This document shows positions 1 through 10,122 of a DNA stretch of 42,849 nucleotides, piece after piece. The stretch's first letter is position 1. Each line of letters begins with the position of its first letter. The notes below the pieces were generated by a model. The model ran no database searches, had not been told where the DNA came from, and saw only the letters and a program-made list of their open reading frames with translations. A program made the translations under genes and the position numbers. The DNA comes from Anthoceros angustus. Lineage: Eukaryota > Streptophyta > Anthocerotopsida > Anthocerotales > Anthocerotaceae. The stretch covers positions 1-42,849 of the forward strand of contig VJWM01000354.1 of assembly GCA_010909165.1 (NCBI GenBank), written 5' to 3'.

Positions 1-1560
1 AGGGTGGTGGACGAGGGCCTGGGGATAGTGCCGCCAGAACCCCGGGGGCGTGCTCGGGCAGAGCGGGGAAGGAGAGCACTTTCGGACGAGAGGGATCTAA
101 GGACACCACAGCAAAGAGGTAAGTCCGTCCACGCACAAGGCAAGAAGGAGAGGGGTTTGAGTCAAGGGAGGAGAAGCCTGTGGGATATGGGACATGAAGG
201 GGTCCGGTGGGTGAACACGGACCCCGAATGCTCGGGCGAGGATGTCTAGGAACCAGCGAGGCCCGGACCACGAGGTCCGGACTCGGGCGACCGAACCCTC
301 CAACTCGGAAGGTGGGACCCCGAGGTCCGGGACTCGGAAAGGGGAAGGGTGAGTGAGATCGATCTCAACCCACCTGAGGCCGGAATGGGTTCGAGTGGAC
401 CCACAGGGCAAGGACCCACCAGCGCGCCAAGGTTTAATGAGGAGGAGGACTTGGTGGTCACTGCGGTTGTCGCCAGAGGCGCACTGGCTGCAGTCTCGGC
501 GGAGGAGGGCCTCCGCGTGCGGATCATCCGATTGGTCTTGTTGCAATTGTAGCCGGGGATTGGGCACCGGTAGCAAAGGAATCCTGGTCAGCCATAGCCC
601 CACCGCCAAAGACGTAGATAGGAAGCTAGGGAAGATAGGGGATTGCGTGCTGGGGCAAAGTGAGCTCCGACATCACCGGGCAAGATAGAGTAATAAAGGC
701 CCCTCGGGGACGTGAGTATCCGGTGCTCGCCCATGTGGAGGCCATTCAGCAAGTCGATTCCGACTTCGCATATGATCATGTGGAGCTCCTCAAGGCGGTG
801 GAGGTAGTACCCCACACAGGGCAAATTGAAGGGCCGAGGAAAGAGTCAAGGAGGGTGGACCACGAGGGCACAGGGATAGTGCCGCCAGAACCACAGGGGC
901 GCCTGTTCGGACGAGAGCAGCAGCGGGGAAGGAGAGCACTCGGACGAGAGGGATCTGGCGGACTTACAGAGAGGTAAGTCCGCCGCACCACAAGGCAAGA
1001 AGGAGAGGGGTTCCGGCGAGTCAAGGGAGGAGAAGCCAGGATATGGGACATGAAGGGGTCCGGTGAACACGGACCCCGAATGCTCGGGCGAGGATGTCTA
1101 GGAACCAGTAGGACCACGAGGTCCGGACTCGGGCGAGACCAACCCTCCCGAACTCCGGAGGCGGACCCGAGGTCCGGGACTCGGAAAGGGGAAGGGTGAG
1201 TGAGATCGATCTCAACCCACCCAGTGAATGGGTTCGAGTGGACCCACAGGGCAAGGACCCACCAGTAGCGCCAAGGTTTAATGAGGAGGAGGACTTGGTG
1301 GTCACGCGTTGCGTTGTCGCCAAGAGCGATGGTGACTGACAGTCTCGGAGGAGGGCCTCCGCGTGCGGATCATCCGATTGGGTGTGCCATTACAGGTGAG
1401 GATTGGGCCAGCCCAAAGGAATCGTCACCATAGCCCCACCGCCAAAGACGTAGATAGGAAAGCTAGGGAAGATAGGGGATTGCGTGCTAGGGCACAGTGA
1501 GCTCGACATCAGCTCAGTATAGGAGTGTAATAAAGGCGCCCCCTCAGGACGTAGTATAAG
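1..1560. repeat. Diverged tandem duplication of an ~848-bp LTR-like unit
   Basis: Two copies lie head to tail, roughly 18-715 and 866-1560. Matching landmarks are offset by about 848 bp: GATAGTGCCGCCAGAACC at 25 and 873, GAGATCGATCTCAACCCACC at 355 and 1202, and GTAATAAAGGC at 690 and 1530. The copies differ mainly by insertions or deletions of 1-10 bases. Between them (about 716-845) lies unrelated sequence that can be read as a short open stretch. The unit is GC-rich and has no conserved protein. The frames opened in it change between copies, so I do not call a gene. It is probably part of an LTR retroelement (LTR or untranslated leader). Confidence 0.75.
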
Positions 1561-1760
1561 AGGGCGGACGCCGCTCCAGTAAAGCATCTTTCTTTTGGGG
1601 TTGATACCGCGTTATCTCACAAGCCCTTGTGTGTCCTTTGTTGACGCGAGTTCTGAGTCACTGAGCGGGCAAGACTACTCCGAAGAGACTGATCCAAGTC
1701 CTAGTGACGGACCCTAACGCGTGGTGGTGTGTGTGCATGTGCCGACGACCGGATCACCGC
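1530..1760 (+). promoter_or_regulatory. LTR-like promoter and leader at the end of the second repeat copy
   Basis: After an AATAAAG motif (1531) comes a TATA-like GTATAAGAGGG (1554) and then a T-rich stretch followed by a leader-like segment. This order resembles the U3/R/U5 part of a plant LTR. No matching second LTR or primer-binding site was found nearby, so the identification is tentative. Confidence 0.3.
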
Positions 1761-3470
1761 CTCCGTAATGGGACCGACCACACGGACCGAGCGCGAGACT
1801 AGTGGAACTCAGAGGGCGGGCGGACGGAGGGACACAGTTGAACGATCATGAGGTCCTGCACCGAGCCCACCCGCGATTTCCAACTGGTAATGTATATAGT
1901 GAGCGCGGTAGGAGAGGCGGACTAGAAGAAGGGGCGTAAGGCCAATTTGGTGAGGGAGCGTGAATGACGAGGTCCTTGAACGTTTGGCCACGCCGGGCTT
2001 GTCCGATGGACGCTTAGGAGTAATTAGGAAGTGAAAACGATCGCGTTGGGGTCTCGGATAGAAACCCTTCCCAACGACGGGGCGAGAATCGGGTCATGAA
2101 CGAGCAAAACGGAACAAATCATTCCCTTGGGAACGGACCCCTTACTGCAACAACACGGGATTACTACGCGCCCGGCTGGCCGTCAGCGAAAGTCTCGCCA
2201 CACCTGCTCAGGAGTTAATCATGTGACTATTCGTATTAGGTCTACTTAACCATTGTATTTAAGAACAATTATGGATGCTATGTAATTCATTCTTTTACTT
2301 TACATTATCTGAGTAATAGTCTTATGATCTCAAATTGACAAGGCCCAACCGCTCCGGCAACCCTCCCGCCTTGACTTGCCAGTGGTCCATGTTGGGACTC
2401 TACTTGGTTGCGATCGCATTTGCGGGCGCAGAGGAAGAGGATGCGCCCCTAGCCATCTCTACAACATAGAGATAGAAAGAGAAGAAATCTAGTAGGTAGG
2501 AGACGGTGGAGAGAATAGAGTACTCCCGGCGCAAAGACAATAATGGCGGGTGGAAGAAGACAAGAGCGAAAAAGAGCAAAGTGTGGGCAAAGAGGTGATC
2601 TAAACTAAAGAGAATGAGGTATGGAGTTCTCAGATAATGCAATGTGTTTGAGAGGGAGAGGTAAAATAGTAGTAGACCACGTTGTCAAAATAGGCTTGAG
2701 CTATTAATGTAGCTAATTAACTAGCAAACGCGCATATGCTTGATGCAAAATGCTTCCCCTTGGCATCTCAAACTGTAATGGCTCGATCACGGCCTTCTGA
2801 ATAGCTGCAACCACAAGCAGATTGGGCGCTGCTCCAGCTTGAAGCCGCACCTAACCCGGTGCACCTGGCTCATTGTTCATTTTTTATTTTTAAAGATAAA
2901 AACCTCTCTATACTCATATTTGTATGGAATACCGATTTGGTCACTCGGCATCGTGTGTGTGACTTTGGTTTTTGTGGATGTACGCTACGGAAACATGCCA
3001 CGGCATCTTTGGACACTTAACAATACATGTATAATCGTGCACATTAGCTTCAGCCAGGTTCGTAACGGCAAAAACTTTCTATGACACGATGATAGGCTAT
3101 TGTTCCGATTGTGTCATGCACATGTTTTCTTGTTTAGGGTTTTAGGTTCGATCACACACATACATGTTAAGCAGTGACCCAAGACACTATGCACCCCATA
3201 GGGGCGGGGCCTAAAGCGTTGCGACATATGCGGCTGCAAACACCTTTACCTTGCGTAGCAAATGCACTCACCGCGCCACAAACACGCTGCATGAGTGCAA
3301 AGGTGCAAGCGCAATTACAGCAGTGGCGCAGCAACGCAACCGCTCATGTCGGCGCCCGGTGCACGCCATGGTGCACGCAATGGCAAACGCAACCCTAAAC
3401 CCGAGAGAAGAAAAGTTTCTGTGTATCGTGAAAGCTTTGTGTGCATCATGGGGTAGGTTGACGACATTAA
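1761..3470. other. Gene-free stretch, no feature recognised
   Basis: Only short open frames (80 codons or fewer) with no recognisable protein are present on either strand. Base composition shifts from GC-rich (to about 2200) to AT-rich (2220-3170). I see no RNA gene and no clear repeat inside it. Confidence 0.5.
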
Positions 3471-3471
3471 T

Positions 3472-3553
3472 ACATCGGGGGGCCGCAGCCCCGACCGATG
3501 TGGTCATGCGTGACATAACGAAATAGTTCCGCCGTATGCGGCGGGACTATTTC
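3472..3553. repeat. Two adjacent hairpins (inverted repeats)
   Basis: First hairpin, 3472-3501: arms ACATCGG and CCGATGT enclose an inner GGGGC/GCCCC stem. Second hairpin, 3520-3553: the 15-base arm GAAATAGTTCCGCCG pairs with CGGCGGGACTATTTC across the loop TATG, with one G-T wobble. Such dense inverted repeats could be a foldback or MITE-like remnant. No transposon ends or target duplication were identified. Confidence 0.55.
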
Positions 3554-4254
3554 TTTCTGTCCACCACCCTAAAAAAATGTGGATGCCGTGTGACCAGATC
3601 GGTATTCCATGCATTGGTATTCTATATGGATGATAATTATGGAATTGAAATAAATCATATACATAAATTGTGAAAGAGATTGTCGTAGAAGGATAGAACT
3701 AAACTTCGGATGGATTCATCATTTTCATCATTTCTATCGGTAAAATCCACATGCCGGTGAGTAATCCGAAAGCACTCCGCACGCTGCTGACAATACAGTA
3801 ACCTCCACGTTCCCTAACACCTACAATCAAAGCTCCACCTATATACCTCTACAGAGGGATAGAAGAACGATTAACCTAGTTCAAAAATGTCCTCGAGTAC
3901 TGCGTGTTCCTTGAGAGAATGTACGGCTCGGTTGCAGTTTCTGACCGACTGATGCGGGCATTGGAGGTGGCTTGGTTCTGTACTGTACCCTTCCTGGCTC
4001 CGTACTAACACTACAGCAGGTCTTCTTCTAGTGGTGCACTGCAGCTGCGCTTGCTGTCCTAGCCTAGGTGATTGCCTTCGTGTACACTCGTCTTCTGCCG
4101 CTCCCTAGCCCCTACCCTTTCTCAGCTGTCACATTTTCTCTGTGGTTCTACCCTTGGATGATGGTGGGGTTATGTTTGATAACTTGGCACATCATCGCAA
4201 TAGTGAACACAATGTCGGATTAGGAACACAGTGGCTTGAGGCGGAAGCGGCGAA
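3554..4254. other. Upstream region of the SUO-like gene
   Basis: There is no recognisable protein here. A TATA-like CTATATACC lies at 3839-3847, roughly 540 bp before the first usable ATG of the SUO-like gene. It could be that gene's promoter. The region could equally be intron, because plant relatives carry a BAH domain upstream that is not found here. Confidence 0.3.
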
Positions 4255-4375
4255 GTCGGGAGGTGCCATGACATGTATGATCGTCAGAGCGACCCAGGAT
4301 GCCTTATTGGTCTTTGTGATTCTGGGAGCAGGAGCACGAAGAGGTAGATCAGTTGTTGGATAGGACGAAGCAGAG
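4255..4375 (+). pseudogene. Frameshifted remnant of the exon that should precede the SUO-like ORF
   Basis: Translated in shifting frames, this segment resembles the stretch joining the BAH domain to the TFIIS part in plant SUO-like proteins. One frame reads CHDMYDRQSDPGCLIGLCD (about 4262-4318). Another reads FWEQEHEEVDQLLDRTKQR (about 4320-4375). The match to the EEVDQLLD-type motif comes from my memory of the family. The second stretch runs straight into the codons for MQAAVQSGG at 4376 but is off by one base, and another discontinuity lies near 4318. Either bases are missing from the sequence or the BAH part has decayed. Confidence 0.5.
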
Positions 4376-7300
4376 ATGCAGGCAGCTGTGCAATCTGGGG
4401 GGCCCGCACCAAGAGCTGTGACAGGGCCAACTTCTTCTCAGCAACTAAAGTCTGGAACTGACATAAATGCAGCTGTAGTGCACTCAGCACCTGGAAAAGG
4501 CAAGAAAAGAGATCGAGCTGATCAGCACCTCGATCCCAGTAAACGTGAGCGCCCTTTGAAGCCAGATGATAATGATTCGACTCTTTTAAAGTATGACCGC
4601 CCTATGAGACCTGAAGATATTGGTAGCATTACGGACAAGGATGGAGGCCTCTCCAACCTTGCTGCAGTTGATCGCCTGGTGCACCTTATGCAGCAGGAGA
4701 GGATGGAGAATGCCAGTAAAGTCAATGATCCAGGTTGCAGACGAAGTATGCTAGCAGGTGTCATTGTGGCCAGTGAACGGGAAGATTGTCTGGAGCGATT
4801 TGTGCAGCAAGGGGGGTTGGCTTTGCTGGATGACTGGCTCCAGGAGGCTCAGAAAGTAGCGAATGGGGACGCCGGGAGCCCAAAAGAAGGGGACAAGGCA
4901 GTGGAGGAGCTCCTGTTAACGCTTCTGCATGCACTTGATAGACTTCCTGTGAATTTGGAGGCATTGAAAACTTGTGTGGTGGGTAAGTCGGTGAATCAGC
5001 TGCGTAGCCATAAGAACTCAGAAATTCAAAAACGGGCTCGAAAGTTGGTGGATGTTTGGAAGAAAAGGGTTGACGCTGAGATGAAGTTGACGGGAGAAGG
5101 GAAGTCTGGATCGAGTCATGAGATAGCCTGGTCTTGCAAGCAATCCTCAGCAGACCTTGTGCATGTGCATCTTCTGAAAAGTGGTGTGCCTCCTGAAGTT
5201 GCTGTAAAGAGTGGTTCAGGGCCTTTTCCAAAGGTCAACTCAAATAGCTGCTGTCCTGGAGAGACAAGGTCCATTGCTGGCGCCCCTAAAACCTCAGAAT
5301 CTCTTTCCCCTAACTCTGCAGGTCTGAAGGATGGTTGCAGTAAATTTTCAGTCAACAACGTAAACACTGACATACCTGCATCTCTGCCCAAGGAAGAGAA
5401 AGGCAGCGACGCTACTCATGCTCAGAACAATGGGCAAGTATGGTCAAGTGGAGTGGGAAAAGGGTGTACCTGGAAGGAAAATGTAAAGAGCTGTACACCT
5501 TCAGGGCTCAATCCCAAGCTGCTCCCATCTGGACTCTGGCCTAATAGTGTATCTGGGAAAGCATTTCCAGGCATTGTATCAGGGGTTCAGAAGGAGATGG
5601 TTGCTGGAAGGCCTCTGGTCTGGAGTAGGAATGCTGCTAATGACAAGGCATGTGCTACAGGACCCACCATTGAGAAGAGCACAATTGATGTTTCCCGTGC
5701 AGAAAGTTCTAGTGCTCAAGGGAGGTTAATGGGAAAAATTCCAAGTCATGGAAAGAGTCCCGCACGAGTGAGTGGAGGAACAGAAGCCCCTGCAGTTCAA
5801 TCTGGGAGGGGAAATTTAGCTACCGTTACTGACAGACAAACTGGGAGCTCCTCGCTATCCATGAATTTGGCGGATGTCACTGAAGCTAAAGGAAGGCCAC
5901 AGAACAATGGAAGGATAATTGGCATATTGGAGGCATCTGACGAGACAAAAGCTGCACCATTTGGCGGAGAAGACGATAAGAAGGTTTCTGGTGCAAGGAT
6001 TCCAAGCAGTGATTCTGAGAATTTGGTCAGTGAAGGTACCAACCATGGGAGGTCTGCTGATGAGATGCGAAAAGTTGAGTCAGCTCCACCCAGTAAAGCT
6101 GACTGCAGCACAGAGGACTGTTTATCGAAGGGAGAGAGGGAGATTGAGGGAGGGAAGGGTCTGCAGCCTCATTTGGTCGTTGTTGAGGAAGATGTTGCTG
6201 CTGATGTGGGCGGCATAAGTCTGCTGGCAAATGTCCTAGCTGTTGAGGTGTCAAAGGGGACTAGTGTAGCTAGGCCTGTTGAAGGTGTACTAGATAGAGC
6301 TGTGAGGTGCTCATTTGACATGGCGACTCAAAGGGATGAGTGCAAAAGGGAAGGCTGCAGCATGGATAAAGTTCGGGGAATTGCTTGTGACAGTATACCA
6401 AGTCCACCAACTGTGGCCTCTGAGGTTGGTCGGGCCATTGGAGTGGATGTCTCTTCACTTAAAAGTACACGGGAGAGGGTGGGCATGGACACGGAGAGCA
6501 AGGGAGGTAACAGTCCACCTGGCACTGGTGTCTCAAATGAGACTGACACAAAGCAAGAAAGTTTCACACCCAATGTAAATGTAGTAAATGAGATCAACAG
6601 TGATGCACTAGAGAGAAGGCTGCCCCTCCCTGAGGAGGAGCGCGCTGTCACTGGTGCAGTGGGCCCTCTTACTACTTCACAAGATGTAGGGGATGCTTCA
6701 AGGCTTTTCACTGGAGAGGAGGTGCAACTATGTGCACAATCATGTGATGCAGGTCCAGAGAAAGATTCAAATGTAACCACCGATGAAGATATGCACGGAG
6801 TGCTGGGTAACCAGACTGTCTATCCTATTGGAGGGAAGTCTGGCAGGTGGGAAGGTGTCATTGATGATCGAAAGTTGTCCCGGACCCACTTGAAAAGTGG
6901 TAAGCTTTCTGTGGACCTTGCTTGTGTGTTTGCGTAAATTGTATTGACTGCAGCATACCCTCAGTGAACTATGGCGTCAAGGAAACAGCTGTAACGATTC
7001 TGGAAATCTGTGTGCAGGGAAGAGAGATCTGGAAGCAGGGGGGGGCCTCATGTCCAGTGAGAACTGTCTTTTCGAGGATGACGCACTTCAGGTGGCACAG
7101 CAAGTGGGAAAAGAAGCTGAGCAGGATATCAAACGTTTTGGAAAGCGAGGAAGTAGTTCATGTGCTGATATGGACAACATGGGTAATGATAAAGTGGAAC
7201 ACACTGCTCCAGTTGCTGGCACTGCTGCTGTGGGCCTCCCGGAGTCCAGTTTGGAGCACCGATGGCAATCACTTGTTGAATGTGAGTTCTCCGATCAGTA

Positions 7301-9188
7301 TAAGGATGTTGGTGGAGCTCACCAGCAACTCTCTGCACGGAATGCTGGCTGTTCCGATGATAGTCAAGAGACTGTCACAGAACGGACTGAAGATGTTGCT
7401 GATAGAGCCACAGGTCTCGGTGCAGGGGAGGAAGTGGATCAGTTGGGCTTCTGCACTGATCAAGAAAGAACAGTCGTTGCCACAGCTGTAGAGTCTGAGT
7501 CTTTGCCAGTTGGAGGTGGCATAGAGAAGAACCTTGCAAATTCAGGTGGTAGGCCTGTTAGCAGGTCGTCGTCAGATCAGGCTGGCCATCTTCAGAATCT
7601 TCCTCAGAACGTTCCTCATAATGTTCTCAAATCTGGTCAACGAAATTCTCAAGCTGGGGAACCCACAACACCTGAGCAAGCAACTGAAGTTCTTGGCCCC
7701 AGCGATGGCCCTGTCGGAGGCAGCGATGCATCTGAAAGGCCTGATTTTGATCTCAATGAAGGCATACCAGTTGAAGAACATCCTCAGGATGATGCTTCAA
7801 CAAACTTACCATCTGTAGATTCTCCTGTTGTAGTGATCAATCATCCAGCAGCTGCAAACTTGACGACTCCTATTGCTGTAGTGGCAGCAACAAAGGGCCC
7901 TTTTATCCCACCGGCTAGTCCCATGCGCCTGAAGGGTGAGCTTGGATGGAAGGGTTCTGCAGCTACCAGTGCTTTTCGTCCTGCGGAACCCAGGCGGACG
8001 CCTGAAAGACAAGCGGGGGCTTTGGACACTGTCCTGAGCTCAGGGTTGAGGCGGATGAGGCCACCTCTGGATATTGACCTGAATGTGGTGGATGAAAGAG
8101 GCTTGGATGATGGGTCTGGAATGCCAAGCCCGCAGTTTCAGATGTCTGACATTGTCTTGGGGCTTCAGGAATTATCATGCCCAACGCGCTCAAAATTATG
8201 CCCAGATTCTACGGAATTTATGAAGGATTCTCCAGTGATTCACACCCTGGTGAAGCTGGATTTAGATCTCAATAGAGCTGATGAAAGTGAGGAAAGTGGC
8301 ACCTTATTGATGTCAGATTGGAGAGTTCCAAAGACGGTTGGGTCTTCCACTGAAACTAAAACCTTCAGGCCAGTGTTGCGAGATTTTGACTTGAATGATG
8401 GTCCTGCTTCTGAAGACAATTTGGTTGATGATACTGTTGGTCTGTCTGGAAGCTCTGCAGGCCTGATAAATCCCCCGATGTCACTGATAGCCAACCTGAG
8501 GTTGGGCAATGAGGTGACGCATGCACCCTCTTGGGTTGTTCCAAACAGCTCATTCTCTGCTGTTGCTCTGCCTTCTGTCTCTATGAATCGTGCTGAACCA
8601 TCCTATTCAGTTGCTGGTGCTGCTGCACAGTATTTAGGTGCTAGACCTAGTTCTGTCTCATTTGCTAGCGAAAGATATAGAACAGTAAACAATCCTCCAG
8701 GAGCAGTGTCCATTGCCTATCCCACAAACCCACCTCCTGCTTTCTGTGCTTATTCTTTCGGATCCAGTTTTCCTTTCGGCTCCTCAGCAGGATTTGCAAC
8801 TAGCTCCTCACCATATCTGGAGTCAGCTGGATCCACGTCACTGACATCGTCTGTGTCCTCTCACACATTGACTTCAGGGGTTCTAAATGCAGCATATTTG
8901 AGACCCCCTTATGTTCTGGGTATTGCTGAGGTGCCTGCACAGGATGTGGCCATGGCCAATACTTGGACGAGGCCAAGTCTAGATCTCAATGCTGGTCCAG
9001 AGTCAGTTGAAACTGAGATCAGGGAAGATGTTCTGGCTGGGAGACAGCCGGGCCTTGCAAGCGGGCAAGTCCTATACAATGACCAGTTGAAGGGTCCCCA
9101 CACAGGTACTCTGAAGAGAAAGGAGCCAGAAGGTGGTTGGGGGGACTCATTCAAAAGTGGATTCCCTCACTCAGCATGGCGCCACTAG
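4376..9188 (+). CDS. SUO: SUO-like TFIIS N-terminal-domain protein with DLN/EAR and GW motifs (two exons)
   Basis: Exons 4376-6899 and 7018-9188 join in frame across a 118-bp GT-AG intron and give about 1564 residues; plant SUO-like proteins are around 1600 with a BAH domain in front. Residues ~143-236 form a TFIIS N-terminal helical bundle (LLDDWLQEA, LPVNLEALK, QLRSHKNSEIQKRARKL), the fold that docks elongation and chromatin partners. The middle is long, polar and disordered. The second exon has five DLN motifs (7749, 8076, 8265, 8388, 8982); two, DLNDGP and DLNAGP, fit the DLNxxP EAR repressor pattern. GW occurs at 7944 and in the C-terminal KRKEPEGGWGD, a family signature. Arabidopsis SUO is known as a GW protein linked to microRNA-guided translational repression and is partly nuclear. 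No BAH domain was found, so the ATG at 4376 may be internal. Confidence 0.85.
6900..7017 (+). other. Intron of the SUO-like gene
   Basis: The donor is GTAAGC at 6900 and the acceptor TGTGTGCAG ends at 7017. Exon 1 ends in phase 1 and exon 2 resumes in the frame of the downstream 712-codon ORF. Without splicing, translation would stop at 6935-6937. Confidence 0.85.
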
Positions 9189-10122
9189 GCATGTACAGCC
9201 AATCAGGTGGTGTGTGTGGCCCTCGGAAGTAATTACATATTGCCCGTGATTGCCATTGTGGCATTCTTTTGGTGTTTAGGCAGTTTCGTGAGCCCTGGAA
9301 TCATAAGTCTATGATCAGTGGAGCACACCAGCCAATTAGGTGCTGTTTCTCTCTATCATGTGTAGTGTTCTGGCGGCTCTTCAGGATTTTCTGCGATGTA
9401 CTTCATTTTCGGGGAGTTTTATTAGCGTTCCTGCTGGCAATCTGGTTGGATCTCATCTTTTACCCGTGGAGGAATAAGCTTGGCTCTAGCTGAACATTCA
9501 GAGTAAAAGTGGTTTTGTGGAGGGGTCGCCAGGAATTCTCTCTGTAAACAGGTCGAGGTTTTGCGCAGAGTGTACATATGATATTCTGTTTGAGTTTAGC
9601 GTGCCTGGCAGTTCACACCGTAGTTATTCAGGCAGGGTTTAATGCGGATGTTGTTACCATTATTGAGTGTTTAGAAATCTTGTCACACCTCTGGCGTTTA
9701 AATGACAAGCGTAAGGTTTCCTGACCAGCCAACGCTTTTGTTCTAAGCACCGTGATTCCCGCCTGCGCTCCAACGAGCCCGACAGTCGGAGACAGCTTCT
9801 AGCCAGAATATATACATTGGCCACCATCAAATTTATCCCGGGTGCACCACCTACCGTTATGTATCGTGAATCTCGTCGTCAACCGCGGGCGTCTCGTGGA
9901 CGAATCGGAAGACGCCGTTCAAACGCCTCGGCACATGGATAACAAATTTATTAGGTCCAGGCACGCATTACGGAATTTTTGTAGAAGATTCGGAATTATC
10001 GAGGGACGAGACGCAACACGCCTTGCAGAGAACTGCAGCTTTGTCCTGCTGGAAATCAACGCAATTTGCTTTGGCCACCGGCTGTAAGGCAGACCCTTCC
10101 ACTTGTGGCCCTACTATGCAGC
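9189..10122. other. Tail-to-tail spacer between the SUO-like and ATP synthase gamma genes
   Basis: The two host genes converge here, so the stretch should hold both 3' untranslated regions. Short open frames (9269-9493, 9842-10087) show no recognisable domain. The T/G-rich sequence at 9240-9700 looks like a 3' UTR of the plus-strand gene. I see no repeat or RNA gene. Confidence 0.55.

Noticed and set aside
1021-1323. Minus-strand ORFs of 90-170 codons in the 1-1560 tandem repeat
   Set aside because: The frames change between the two copies because of indels, and the peptides are Pro/Ser/Arg-rich and compositional.
3520-3553. Bacterial-type intrinsic terminator
   Set aside because: The stem is not followed by a U tract at the right place, and the surrounding DNA is plant nuclear in character.
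4522-6780. Minus-strand and alternate-frame ORFs of 60-156 codons over the SUO-like gene
   Set aside because: They overlap a long, continuous, family-matching plus-strand ORF and show no domain; they are shadows of its codon use.
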